This document shows positions 45,218 to 53,906 of a stretch of 64,000 nucleotides of DNA, piece by piece (within the stretch, counting starts at the first letter, position 1; every line of letters starts with the position of its first letter). Below the pieces are notes generated by a model, which made no database searches, was not told where the DNA came from, and saw nothing but the letters and a program-made list of their open reading frames with translations. The translations under genes were made by a program, and so were the position numbers. The stretch comes from Halomonas sp. Bachu 37 (GTDB lineage: Bacteria > Pseudomonadota > Gammaproteobacteria > Pseudomonadales > Halomonadaceae), in assembly GCF_039691755.1 (NCBI RefSeq), contig NZ_CP137552.1:2294001-2358000 (forward strand), written 5' to 3'.

Positions 45218-45241
45218 AAAAAAACGGCCCCGAAGGGCCGT
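45218..45241 (-). terminator. Intrinsic terminator between norB and norQ
   Basis: On the minus strand ACGGCCC-TTCG-GGGCCGT is followed by seven U. A UUCG tetraloop gives extra stability. It sits 6 bp after the norB stop. Confidence 0.9.
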
Positions 45242-45246
45242 CTTGT

Positions 45247-46602
45247 TCAGGCCGAACCTGCGCCAGAGGTCATCTGCGTGCCGCCAGCCGGCACCTGCTC
45301 CCGAGCGGGGCCGAAGAAGGAGTAGAGCAACATGCCAGCGCCCACGGCCACGGCGAGACCGGAACCCAGACGCATGATGTAGAAGAGCTCAAGCTGGCTC
45401 TGCACTTCCATGAAATTCATGCCCAGAACCCGCTGCAGGTGAGTCTGTACCACACCGGCGAAGGTCAAGGTGAAGGTCATGAAGCACATGGCGCTGGTCA
45501 TGACCCAGAAGCCCCACATGTTCAACACCTGATTGTAAGGCTGTACCCGGCGAAGCTGCGGCATGGCAAAGGTAATTATCCCGAGGATCAGCATCACGTA
45601 GGCCCCATAGAAGGCCAGGTGGCCGTGAGCAGCGGTGACCTGGGTGCCGTGAGTATAGTAGTTGACGAACGACAGCGTGTGCATGAAGCCCCACACCCCG
45701 GCACCGAAGAAGGCAATGGTCGGGCAACCCAGCGCCCATAGCATGGCGGCCTTGTTGGGATGGTTGCGGCTACCTTTCCAGAACATGGTGAAGGCGAAGA
45801 CCACCATGGCGAAGAAGGGCGCCACTTCAAGCGTGGAGAAGACACTGCTGATTGGCTGCCAGTAACTCGGCGCGCCGATCCAGTAGTAGTGGTGGCCGGT
45901 ACCCAGCAGGCCGGAAAACAGCGCCAGACCCACGATGATGTAAAGCCACTTCTCGATTACCTCGCGGTCGACGCCGGTCATCTTGATCAGCAGGTAGCCC
46001 AGCAAGGACGCCATGATCAATTCCCATACGCCTTCGACCCAGAGGTGCACCACCCACCACCAGTAGAGCTTGTCCACCGCCAGGTTGGTCGGGTTGTAGA
46101 ACGCGAACAGCCAGAATACCGCGGCCAGCCACAGGCCCAGCATCAATACCAGATTGATCGCAGTCTTGCGGCCCTTGAGCAATGTCATGCTGGTATTGAA
46201 CAGGAACATCAAAAAGGAGATGGTGATTAGCACCTTCACCCAGAATGGCTGCTCGAGGAATTCACGCCCCTCGTGGATACCGAACTGGTAGCCGACCAGG
46301 GCCGCCGCGCCGGCAAAAGCGAAGATCGCCAACTGCAGGTAAGCCAGATTGGGGCTATGGATTTCCCGTTCGGCCTCTTCGGGCATCAGATAGTAGGTGC
46401 TGCCCATGAAGCCGATCAGCAACCACACGATCAGCAGGTTGGTATGGCTGACGCGCATGATATTGAAAGGCATGATTTCAGCCATGAAGTTAGGCCACGC
46501 GTAGACGGTCGCGGCTAGCAGGCCGAAGAGCACCTGCAGCGTGAACAGCGCCATGGCCACCATGAAGAACGGCAGTGCCACCTTCTGGGTTTCGTATTTC
46601 AT
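45247..46602 (-). CDS. norB: NorB, cytochrome bc-type nitric oxide reductase large subunit
   Basis: 451 residues with twelve membrane segments. Metal ligands fit cNOR: HLWVEGVWE (FeB His and the conserved Glu), GTGHHYYWIG, and THGTQVTAAHGH (heme ligands). There is no quinol-NOR N-terminal extension, and NorC is next to it, so it takes electrons from NorC. It reduces 2 NO to N2O in the inner membrane. NorC ends 18 bp upstream. Confidence 0.97.
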   Translation of the reverse strand: MKYETQKVALPFFMVAMALFTLQVLFGLLAATVYAWPNFMAEIMPFNIMRVSHTNLLIVWLLIGFMGSTYYLMPEEAEREIHSPNLAYLQLAIFAFAGAAALVGYQFGIHEGREFLEQPFWVKVLITISFLMFLFNTSMTLLKGRKTAINLVLMLGLWLAAVFWLFAFYNPTNLAVDKLYWWWVVHLWVEGVWELIMASLLGYLLIKMTGVDREVIEKWLYIIVGLALFSGLLGTGHHYYWIGAPSYWQPISSVFSTLEVAPFFAMVVFAFTMFWKGSRNHPNKAAMLWALGCPTIAFFGAGVWGFMHTLSFVNYYTHGTQVTAAHGHLAFYGAYVMLILGIITFAMPQLRRVQPYNQVLNMWGFWVMTSAMCFMTFTLTFAGVVQTHLQRVLGMNFMEVQSQLELFYIMRLGSGLAVAVGAGMLLYSFFGPAREQVPAGGTQMTSGAGSA

Positions 46603-46620
46603 TGTACGGTTCTCCTAGTT

Positions 46621-47073
46621 TCAGCCGGCGGGGTGCGGTGGCCAATCCTGATCATCAATGCCATCGGTCCATTCGAGGAAGTCGATAAGGCCGGTCATTT
46701 CCTCATCGGTAAAGTCATACCCTGGCATCTGGCGCCGTCCCTCGATTCTCAAGGGCTGGGCACGGATCCAGGCGTCAATTCCTGCTCGGGCAGCCTCGGG
46801 ATTTTCGTGACCACCGTAACGCTCCCAGACATTGCCCAGCTCGGGAGCGAAGTAGGCACCTTCACCCATGATGCTGTGGCAATTGATGCACATGTTCTCT
46901 TCCCAGACATGCTTGCCGAGCTCGACGGACTCGGTGAGCCCTTCGCTGTCTGTGGACGTGGTGACCATGTACCAGTGCGTGTGAGCCGTCATAGCGGTAA
47001 ACAGTAGAAAGAAGAACAGCGACCCGCCGTAGAAGATATTACGGGCCGCCGACTTAGTGAGACCATCGGCCAT
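46621..47073 (-). CDS. norC: NorC, membrane-anchored cytochrome c subunit of NO reductase
   Basis: 150 residues from the ATG at 47073 (GGGGAGG upstream). One N-terminal membrane segment (about 14-30), then the heme c motif C62-INC-H66 (CINCH) and axial Met in RRQMPGYD. It passes electrons to NorB. Upstream are an FNR/DNR box and an NsrR-like site, with geometry of a DNR-activated, NsrR-repressed promoter. Confidence 0.96.
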   Translation of the reverse strand: MADGLTKSAARNIFYGGSLFFFLLFTAMTAHTHWYMVTTSTDSEGLTESVELGKHVWEENMCINCHSIMGEGAYFAPELGNVWERYGGHENPEAARAGIDAWIRAQPLRIEGRRQMPGYDFTDEEMTGLIDFLEWTDGIDDQDWPPHPAG

Positions 47074-47133
47074 GGAACATACCTCCCCTTGCTTTGAGGC
47101 AGCGTCTCTGCTAAGGCAACGACACCGCTTTTT

Positions 47134-47157
47134 AAGATTCATTTTTAATGCATATTT
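47134..47157 (-). promoter_or_regulatory. NsrR-like operator of norC
   Basis: AAGATTCATTT-T-TAATGCATATT reads as a 23-bp NsrR-type inverted repeat, with three mismatches to the consensus halves. It covers the transcription start predicted from the DNR box and the TATTAT -10 (47158-47163 on the minus strand). Confidence 0.7.
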
Positions 47158-47186
47158 ATAATAGCAGCTAACAATTACAAATTGGC

Positions 47187-47200
47187 ATGACATCGATCAA
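47187..47200 (-). promoter_or_regulatory. FNR/DNR box of norC
   Basis: ATGAC-ATCG-ATCAA matches 8 of 10 positions of the FNR/DNR consensus. TATTAT lies about 33 bp downstream on the minus strand, so the box would sit near -42 of a start point around 47151. Confidence 0.7.
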
Positions 47201-47249
47201 ATTTCTATCAACCAGACAGCAAATGCATGAAGCGCTGACCATGGTTCAA

Positions 47250-48461
47250 TCAACCGTCCTGACCGTCCACCCGCGCCTGCATCAACGGCCAGGTGTAGTG
47301 CGCCAGAAACACCCCGTAAGCCAGACACCACAGCAGGATGCTCAGGGTATAGATCCAGTGGCTGATCTGAGGAAACAGCGCCAACAGCGGTGAACGCAGC
47401 AGCGTTGCCAGCAGCATCAATCCCAGCGCCACTCCAATGCCCGGCAAGGTGCGTATCGGCCGCCCTGTGTGGCCCAACGAGACCCTAGCCATCATCGCCA
47501 GCATCATCGTGCCCATGCCGCCGATAGTCAGCGCATGGAGCGCAAGTTCGACGCGGAACAGCCCCAGCAGCGCCAGCGCCCACATCACGAGCCCCAGCGG
47601 AATACAGGCATAACTGCCATGCAGGCCCCACAACAATGGCTCGCGCCAGCTGTGCTGCCCACCCCAGCGGGCCATGCGGATGACATTGGCCACGGCGGCC
47701 GCAAGCATCAGTACGACCATCAACCCGGCGGGAATGGCGACTCCCAGCATGATGACCAGCTGCAGCAGCACCACGCTGGCCGTGGTTATCAGCGTCGCCC
47801 CCTCGAGTGCAGGAATCGGCTCGGGTTTGCGGCGGCCCAGACGCCCGGCGGTAAACATGGCGATGACTCGCCCCCCCACTACCGTCATCAGCAGAGCGAT
47901 CAACAGCACGGATAGGTAGGCGGCCTGGCGAATCAACTCGGGGTCGCCATTCATGACACCCAGATGCATGCCCAGGTTGGCGAGGGCGAACAGTGTCAGG
48001 GCGGGAACGAAGATCAAGTTGCGCCAGCGCTTTGCGGTGATCACCAGGCGCGCCATGACCACGGCGACCACAGGCAGAAACGCCACATCGACCAGCAGCA
48101 GCAACCAGCCCGGCAAGGCCATGGGAAAGGCCATCAATAGCCGGCCCGCCAGCCATAACACCACCAGCCCCAGCAACGGCCCGCCGGAAAGACTCGGCAG
48201 TCCCGTCCAGTTGCGCACGGCGGTCAGCAAAAACCCCGCCACCACCGCTGCCGAGAAGCCGAACAGCATTTCATGCTGATGCCAGAAGACCAGCCCGCCA
48301 TACGGTTGCAACAGGATATTGCCATGCCAGAAGGCCAGCCATACCAGCAAGGAGACCACGCTGAATAGCGCCGCCAGCAGGAAGAAAGGCCGAAAGGCCA
48401 GGCGCATCAATGGAATATGCTTGAACTTGGCGGTATCTCGGGAGGAGGCGATAGTGGACAT
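47250..48461 (-). CDS. nnrS: NnrS-family heme-copper membrane protein
   Basis: 403 residues from the ATG at 48461; the frame is open to 48647 without protein character. About twelve membrane segments, with the typical FRPFFLLAALFSVVSLLVW, the HQHEMLFGFSAAVVAGFLLTA motif, and GIGG-like ALTIGGMGTMMLAMMARVSLGHTGR. NnrS proteins bind heme and copper and protect cells from NO stress. It lies upstream of norC on the same strand; an overlapping FNR/NsrR region precedes it. Confidence 0.93.
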   Translation of the reverse strand: MSTIASSRDTAKFKHIPLMRLAFRPFFLLAALFSVVSLLVWLAFWHGNILLQPYGGLVFWHQHEMLFGFSAAVVAGFLLTAVRNWTGLPSLSGGPLLGLVVLWLAGRLLMAFPMALPGWLLLLVDVAFLPVVAVVMARLVITAKRWRNLIFVPALTLFALANLGMHLGVMNGDPELIRQAAYLSVLLIALLMTVVGGRVIAMFTAGRLGRRKPEPIPALEGATLITTASVVLLQLVIMLGVAIPAGLMVVLMLAAAVANVIRMARWGGQHSWREPLLWGLHGSYACIPLGLVMWALALLGLFRVELALHALTIGGMGTMMLAMMARVSLGHTGRPIRTLPGIGVALGLMLLATLLRSPLLALFPQISHWIYTLSILLWCLAYGVFLAHYTWPLMQARVDGQDG

Positions 48462-48524
48462 GGCATGATACCCGACTGGCTGACTTGGACAGGGTGATTG
48501 TGCGTCAGGTGCGGCGCAAAAAAT

Positions 48525-48549
48525 ATGACATGCATCAAAAATACTTCTT
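48525..48549 (-). promoter_or_regulatory. Overlapping FNR/DNR and NsrR-like sites upstream of nnrS
   Basis: ATGAC-ATGC-ATCAA (48525-48538) is an FNR/DNR-type box, and the 23-bp NsrR-like repeat 48527-48549 (ATGCAT ... AATACTTCTT, 17 of 22) overlaps it. CACAAT at 48497-48502 (minus strand) is a plausible -10 with class II spacing from the FNR box. Confidence 0.55.
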
Positions 48550-48670
48550 TTGGGTCGAGTAACGTGAAACCCTGTGGCTCGTGCCTTTCGGCGGCACCGG
48601 CATGAGCCGAGAATCGGGTCTATGCTGAATACGATCTTCAATATCACGCAACTCTTTAGTGAGGTGAATC

Positions 48671-49123
48671 ATGTCGACACCAGTCCTTTTCTCCCACTCA
48701 GCGAAACATTGGCTGCTCGTTCCCTTGTGCTTCGTCGCTCTCCAGGCGACGGCAAACGAGACTTATGATCTGACGTTTCAAGGCGATGGCAGCTTTTCCT
48801 ATCCTCATGCCGGTGACAACGTTGAAGCCGCTATCGTCGAGGTCAATACCGACGAGGTGGTGGCCAAGCAATCGGGCACTATTGCAGATACCACCGAGCC
48901 CGCCTTCACCCTGCAATTCGACGATGCCCTCGAAGAAGGGAAGCTCTACGATCTCCATTACTGGATCGATTCCAATTTCGGTGGGGGTAACGAAGGCGTC
49001 TGCGATCCCGAGAACATCGACCATCAGTGGCGTATTCAACTCGGCGAAGCCACCGGGGACATGACCGAAGTGGTGCACCATGCCCCCGAGGAATTGACTC
49101 CCGTCTGCGCTACTTTCGAATGA
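48671..49123 (+). CDS. Secreted protein of unknown function inside the denitrification cluster
   Basis: 150 residues with GAGGTG before the ATG and a signal peptide (about 1-29, ending LQATA-NE). The mature part is acidic and beta-rich looking, with two Cys (in GVCDPE and PVCATFE) that could form a disulfide, and LHYWIDSNFGGGNEG and DHQWRIQLGEAT as its most distinct stretches. I do not recognise the family. It lies between nnrS (divergent) and nirN (convergent), so a periplasmic role linked to NO or nitrite is possible but unproven. Confidence 0.65.
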   Translation: MSTPVLFSHSAKHWLLVPLCFVALQATANETYDLTFQGDGSFSYPHAGDNVEAAIVEVNTDEVVAKQSGTIADTTEPAFTLQFDDALEEGKLYDLHYWIDSNFGGGNEGVCDPENIDHQWRIQLGEATGDMTEVVHHAPEELTPVCATFE

Positions 49124-49216
49124 TACACGCCGGCATCCGACACCTCGGATTCCACCATCCCGCCCTTCCATAAAAGCAACATGGTGATGAACCCGTCGGG
49201 GCTCATCACCACTCCA

Positions 49217-50791
49217 TCAATGGCTGGTACCTTCCTCGTAGCGCGTCTTGTTCCAGACGTTGTACTTGCCCGACGGTTTGCTCATGGGAATGCGTTGCAG
49301 CTCTTCCAGAGTGTTGCCATCGTAGACGATCACCGCGCCGTCATCCTCCCACAGGCTCAACAGCAGTTTCTCGCCATAACGGTCGAACTCAACATGGGCG
49401 GCGGTCTTACCCGGTTCGGGAATCAGGGTCTCGACGATTTCCAGGCTGGCCTTGTCGATGACGTGCATCCGGTCGCGGTTGGGGCCGAAGAATACGTCCA
49501 CCCATGCATAGGGCGAATTGGCGTGGCTACGCATGAAGAAACCCGGGCCGTCGGTCTCGAGTGTCTTGATTACCGACCAGTCCTGCATATCGATGATGGA
49601 TACCGCCGACTTGGACAGATGCGGCGTCGCCATCACTCTGCGCCCCTCGTACTCCCAGGTGATCCCCGAGCCCAGGTGCGGCATTCCGGCCAAGGGAAGG
49701 TCGGCGACTTTCTCGCCACTGTCCAGGTCGATCACCATGCCGCCCTGCCCGCCTCGTGAAGCGCCGATGACATGACCGTAGTCGAGATCGAAGAAGAAGT
49801 CGTCCAGATAGTCCGGCACCGAAATACGTCGAACCCGGAAATTGGGCGTATCGTGAGAGCGTTGGCTGACCAGTGGCGTATTCATGTGGCCGGTGGACAC
49901 CACGGGTTCGGTGGGCAGCGGCCAGGGAATTTCCCAGACCTCTTCGATATCCTTGAGCGCGGCAATGAAGCTGCCACGAGGGGGTGCTGCGTAGACGGCG
50001 CTGACGCGGGAGCCGTTACCGGCCTGGTCGGCTACCGGATAGACCTTCATCAGGTCCAGTTCATGGGCATCGAAAAGCACCAGGCTGTGGGGCAGATAAT
50101 TGGCGGCCATGACGTAGCGGCCATCCGCCGAGACGGCTATGTTGCGCATATTGATGCCAGCGCGCACTTCCGCGACGACTTCGAAATTGTAGAGGTCGTA
50201 CTTGGTAATCCAGCCGTCCCGGGAGCCAAAGAAGACGTAACGTCCGTCCGGGGTGTACTTGGGCCCGCCATGCAGCGCATATCGGGTTTCAAAGCGATGA
50301 ATGCGCTCGAAGGTATCGCCGTCGAGCACGCTGGCGTGATGATCTCCGGTTTCCACCACGATGAAGAGGTTGAGCGGGTCGGCAGCGAAAACCGGTTCGT
50401 TCGGCAGGCTGCCCTCGGGGTGAAGCAATATCTGGCTGGCCAGAATATCGTCCTTCGTCCAGCTTGGCGGAGTTTCCGGCGGGCGGTAGATCCAGTCGGC
50501 CAAGGAGGCAATATCATCGCTTGCGAGGATGTCACCGAACCCCGGCATCTGGCTGGCGTGCCGCCCGTCACGAATGACCTGGATGGCGGCTTCGGGTTTC
50601 AATCGTGAAAGGTTGCCCGGGAGCAGTGCCGGGCCGATGCCGCCCAGGCGTGCCTTGCCGTGGCACGAAGCGCATTGAGCCTGATAGAGCGCTCTGGTAT
50701 CCGCGTCATCCGCCAGCACCGAGGCTACCGGCAAGAAAAGCGCCAATCGCGCCAAAAGAGAAAGAAATTTCACAGGACGATGCGCTTTCAC
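49217..50791 (-). CDS. nirN: NirN, dihydro-heme d1 dehydrogenase
   Basis: 524 residues from the GTG at 50791, which overlaps the nirE TGA (GTGA); a second GTG at 50773 is equally usable because the region is an 18-bp duplication. A signal peptide is followed by the heme c motif C40-ASC-H44 and an eight-bladed propeller that resembles the d1 domain of NirS (YALHGGPKYTPDGRYVFFGS). NirN carries out the last oxidation step of heme d1 in the periplasm. It is the final gene of nirS-DLGHJEN. Confidence 0.94.
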   Translation of the reverse strand: MKAHRPVKFLSLLARLALFLPVASVLADDADTRALYQAQCASCHGKARLGGIGPALLPGNLSRLKPEAAIQVIRDGRHASQMPGFGDILASDDIASLADWIYRPPETPPSWTKDDILASQILLHPEGSLPNEPVFAADPLNLFIVVETGDHHASVLDGDTFERIHRFETRYALHGGPKYTPDGRYVFFGSRDGWITKYDLYNFEVVAEVRAGINMRNIAVSADGRYVMAANYLPHSLVLFDAHELDLMKVYPVADQAGNGSRVSAVYAAPPRGSFIAALKDIEEVWEIPWPLPTEPVVSTGHMNTPLVSQRSHDTPNFRVRRISVPDYLDDFFFDLDYGHVIGASRGGQGGMVIDLDSGEKVADLPLAGMPHLGSGITWEYEGRRVMATPHLSKSAVSIIDMQDWSVIKTLETDGPGFFMRSHANSPYAWVDVFFGPNRDRMHVIDKASLEIVETLIPEPGKTAAHVEFDRYGEKLLLSLWEDDGAVIVYDGNTLEELQRIPMSKPSGKYNVWNKTRYEEGTSH

Positions 50792-50803
50792 AGGACAATG
50801 CGC
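50768..50803. repeat. 18-bp tandem duplication at the nirE-nirN junction
   Basis: TTTCACAGGACGATGCGC (50768-50785) is repeated at 50786-50803 with one mismatch. Each copy carries a minus-strand GTGA, so the stop of nirE and two candidate nirN starts lie within it. Confidence 0.9.
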
Positions 50804-51636
50804 TCCTCGGCCAGTTCGAGAGTTTCGCCGGACACGAAAACCGCTTCCTCGGGTAACGGCTGAGCCAGCACATCGGCCAGGCGCACCACCTCGCCAACCA
50901 CGATCAGCGTCGGGGGTCGCAGTCCCTGCTCGTCGATCGTCTCGACCAGCTCACCCAGGCAGGTAATTACCTGGCGTTGCTCGGGGGTGGTCCCCCGTTC
51001 CACCAGGGCGACCGGATGGTCGGCCGGCAGGCCGCAGGACTGCAGCTTTTGGCTGATCAGCTCGGCATTGGCCAACCCCATGTAGAACACCACGGTGTGA
51101 TGGGGTACCGCCAGGGCCTGCCAGTTCAAGGCCAGCTCACCGTCGCCCTTACAGTGCCCGGTGACGAAAGTGACACTCTGGGCATGGTCGCGATGCGTCA
51201 TGGGGAAGCCGCCGTAGGCGGCGCACCCTTGCGCCGAGGTGATACCCGGCACCACGCGAAAAGGCACGCCGTGCTCGACCAGCACTTCGGCTTCCTCGCC
51301 GCCGCGACCGAAGATATAGGGGTCGCCTCCTTTCAGCCGCACGACCCGTTTCCCTTCACCGGCCAGGCGCACCAGCAGGGCGTTGGTCTGCTCCTGGGTC
51401 AGGGCGTGACAGCGGGAGGCCTTGCCGACATAGAAATGCCGCGCAGCGGGGTTCGCCAGCGCCAGCACCTCCTTGGAAACCAGTCGATCGAAGACCAGGC
51501 AGTCGGCTTGTTCGATCAACGCCAGGGCCCGCAGCGACAGCAGGCCGGGATCGCCGGGACCGGCCCCGATGATGGCCACTTCACCGGGTGCCAGCAGCGC
51601 TTCGTCCAGATCATAGGAAACACGATGTGACGTCAT
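50788..51636 (-). CDS. nirE: NirE, uroporphyrinogen III C-methyltransferase of heme d1 synthesis
   Basis: 282 residues from the ATG at 51636 (GAGGTG upstream). SUMT motifs: VAIIGAGPGDPGLLSLRA (about 21-38), VRLKGGDPYIFGRGGEEAE and VPGITSAQG. It makes precorrin-2 for d1 heme with S-adenosylmethionine. It is a single-domain SUMT, as in nir clusters, rather than fused CysG. The 16-bp gap to nirJ and GTGA overlap with nirN show a tight operon. Confidence 0.95.
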   Translation of the reverse strand: MTSHRVSYDLDEALLAPGEVAIIGAGPGDPGLLSLRALALIEQADCLVFDRLVSKEVLALANPAARHFYVGKASRCHALTQEQTNALLVRLAGEGKRVVRLKGGDPYIFGRGGEEAEVLVEHGVPFRVVPGITSAQGCAAYGGFPMTHRDHAQSVTFVTGHCKGDGELALNWQALAVPHHTVVFYMGLANAELISQKLQSCGLPADHPVALVERGTTPEQRQVITCLGELVETIDEQGLRPPTLIVVGEVVRLADVLAQPLPEEAVFVSGETLELAEERIVL

Positions 51637-51652
51637 GGCTAAGCACCTCGGG

Positions 51653-52852
51653 CTAGAGTTCGGTGACGGAAATAGCGGCGAAAGGAGCCGCAATGCGTCT
51701 TAGCGCCTGCTCGTCCACGCCGATTTCCTGATTGGTCAGGTAGCAGCCAGGATCCTCTTCCCAGGGGTCGCCGCTGACCTTCCAGGCCCGCACCCGGGTA
51801 TTGCCGTTACAGATAGCCAGATAACGGCATGCGCTACAGCGTCCTTTCACCGGCCGAGGCCGTTGGCGAAAGCCATCCATCATGGGATCGCGGGTATCAC
51901 GCCATATCTCGGAAAATGGGCGCTGGCGGACATTGCCTAGATCATGATCCCACCAGAACGTATCCGGATGAACATTGCCCAGGTTGTCGATGTTGGCGAT
52001 ATGCTCCCCCGAGGCATTGCCTCCCCAGTTCACCAGGCGTTGACGCAGCGTATCGGCTTCATGGGGAAAATGCTGCTCGGCCCACTGCAGCAGGAAGGGG
52101 CCGTCGGCATCGTTGTTGCCGGTGACGTACTCGCGCTCCACACCTCTCTCGAGTTCACTCCGGCAACGATCAAACAACTGGGTCATGGCATCGCGCGTCA
52201 TGCGGTACCAGGCGTCCTGCTTGCTGTGGCGCTTGCCGCGCCCGCCATAGTTGAGATGCGAGAGATAGAACTTGTCGACATCGTGCTCGTCGATCAGGGC
52301 CAGAATATCGCCGAGCTGCTCATAGTTTTCCCGGGTCAGAGTGAAGCGCAGCCCTACCTTGATCCCTCTCTCCTTGCACAGTTTCACCGCATGCATCGAT
52401 TCGCGAAAAGCGCCCTGGCGCTGACGGATGAGATCGTGGGTGGTTTCCAGGCCGTCGATGCTGATACCCACGTAGTCGTAGCCGACATCGGCGATCTCAT
52501 CGATATTCGCTTCGGTAATCAGCGTGCCGTTGGTGGAAAGGCCGGTATAGATGCCCAGTTCCCTGGCCCGCCGTGACAGTTCGAATATGTCCGGGCGCAT
52601 CAGGGGCTCGCCACCGGACAGGATCAATGCCGGCACGCGAAAGGCCTTGAGGTCGTCGAGTACCGCATGGGCCTCGGAGGTAGTGAGCTCCCCCTTGAAG
52701 TCGATATCCGCCGAGACGGTATAGCAGTGCTTGCAGGTCAGATTGCAGCGGCGGATCAGGTTCCAGATCACCACCGGGCCGGGAGGCTTGCGAGCTACCG
52801 GGATCGGCCCGGGCTCGAGCAAGGATTTGATATAGCGGGTGACACGGAACAT
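51653..52852 (-). CDS. nirJ: NirJ, radical SAM heme d1 synthesis protein
   Basis: 399 residues from the ATG at 52852 (AAGGAGA upstream). The radical SAM motif is CNLTCKHC (C33, C37, C40 region) and the C-terminal auxiliary cluster motif reads CSACRYLAICNGN...PGCYLT (SPASM/twitch type). It converts the propionates of the d1 precursor to keto groups. It sits between nirH and nirE. Confidence 0.95.
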   Translation of the reverse strand: MFRVTRYIKSLLEPGPIPVARKPPGPVVIWNLIRRCNLTCKHCYTVSADIDFKGELTTSEAHAVLDDLKAFRVPALILSGGEPLMRPDIFELSRRARELGIYTGLSTNGTLITEANIDEIADVGYDYVGISIDGLETTHDLIRQRQGAFRESMHAVKLCKERGIKVGLRFTLTRENYEQLGDILALIDEHDVDKFYLSHLNYGGRGKRHSKQDAWYRMTRDAMTQLFDRCRSELERGVEREYVTGNNDADGPFLLQWAEQHFPHEADTLRQRLVNWGGNASGEHIANIDNLGNVHPDTFWWDHDLGNVRQRPFSEIWRDTRDPMMDGFRQRPRPVKGRCSACRYLAICNGNTRVRAWKVSGDPWEEDPGCYLTNQEIGVDEQALRRIAAPFAAISVTEL

Positions 52853-52876
52853 GGCGTTCTCCTTCTGCGGCAAGGC

Positions 52877-53473
52877 TCAGCCTCGCGCGTCGGTCTCGTT
52901 ACTATCGGTCCAGGAGTTTTTATTGTTCAAGGAATTGTTAGCGGCCTCCGGCTCTGCGCCCGCCAGGCGTAATCCGGTTTTCTTCAATATGCGTGAACTA
53001 TAAAGAATGCGGTAATCGCGACAGGCCTCTCCCAGGCAGTCGCGAAGCACCCGAGCTTGCTGCTCGACCTCCTCTCGGCTTCGCCCGTGGAGCATGGCGA
53101 AAAGGTTATAAGGCCAGTCCGGCAGGTGACGAGGACGCTGATAACAGTGACTGACCCCCTCGATAGCGGCTATTTCACGGCCCAGCCGCTCGATGTCGGC
53201 ATCCGCTACATCCCACACCGTCATGCCGTTGGCCACGTAGCCCAGACGGTAGTGATTGGGCACCGCGGCAATACGGCGGATCATCCCGCGCTCGAGCATC
53301 GCCTGCATGCGTGAAAGGACTTCTTCACCGTTCATGCCCACTTGCTCGCCGATTGCCGTCCAGGGATCGGAAACCAGAGGCAGCCCGGCCTGGGTGGCCA
53401 GCACGATGGCTCGGTCTTGCTCATCCAGGCGCTGGTCCTCGCCTCTGTCAGACGGGTAGGTGAAGTCGGACAT
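52877..53473 (-). CDS. nirH: NirH, siroheme decarboxylase subunit
   Basis: 198 residues from the ATG at 53473, with AAGGAGAG upstream and a 26-bp overlap with nirG. AsnC/Lrp-like fold with the motif CYQRPRHLPDWPYNLFAMLHG shared by NirL. NirD/L/G/H proteins decarboxylate siroheme to didecarboxysiroheme. The last about 30 residues (AANNSLNNKNSWTDSNETD) are an Asn-rich tail beyond the usual end, encoded by a locally AT-richer stretch. Confidence 0.92.
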   Translation of the reverse strand: MSDFTYPSDRGEDQRLDEQDRAIVLATQAGLPLVSDPWTAIGEQVGMNGEEVLSRMQAMLERGMIRRIAAVPNHYRLGYVANGMTVWDVADADIERLGREIAAIEGVSHCYQRPRHLPDWPYNLFAMLHGRSREEVEQQARVLRDCLGEACRDYRILYSSRILKKTGLRLAGAEPEAANNSLNNKNSWTDSNETDARG

Positions 53474-53906
53474 GAAACTCCCTCTCCTTGGGCATGTTGA
53501 AGACCCTCAGGCCAGTGGCCGTCTCGAGTTCCGCCACGACCTCGGGGATACGTTCCGCCGATTCGGTGGCCAGCACGAACCACATGTTGAGTCGATGTTC
53601 ACGGCGGTAGTTGTGGGCCACTTCGGGAAAGGCGTCGAGTATCCCGGCTACCCGCTCATAGTCCGCCTCCGGCACCGCCAGGGCGGCCAGGGTCAGGCCG
53701 CCTCCCAGGCGCTCGGCATGGTACATGGGGCCGAAGCGGGTAAGCACGCCGCTATCACGCAACCGAGCCAGACGTTCAAGCAATTCTTCCTCGGAGAGAC
53801 CGAGTTCTGCCGCCACCAGAACATAGGGATACGGCGCCAGGGGCAGCCCATCTTGCAGCCGATTGATGATGGCACGATCCTCGACATCGAGCTCCAGGGT
53901 GTTCAT
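53448..53906 (-). CDS. nirG: NirG, siroheme decarboxylase subunit
   Basis: 152 residues from the ATG at 53906, which overlaps the nirL stop by 4 bp. AsnC/Lrp-like, with VAHNYRREHRLNMWFVLATE, the His/Arg motif shared with NirD and thought to line the tetrapyrrole site. One of four related small subunits in a row. Confidence 0.92.
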   Translation of the reverse strand: MNTLELDVEDRAIINRLQDGLPLAPYPYVLVAAELGLSEEELLERLARLRDSGVLTRFGPMYHAERLGGGLTLAALAVPEADYERVAGILDAFPEVAHNYRREHRLNMWFVLATESAERIPEVVAELETATGLRVFNMPKEREFHVRLHLPV

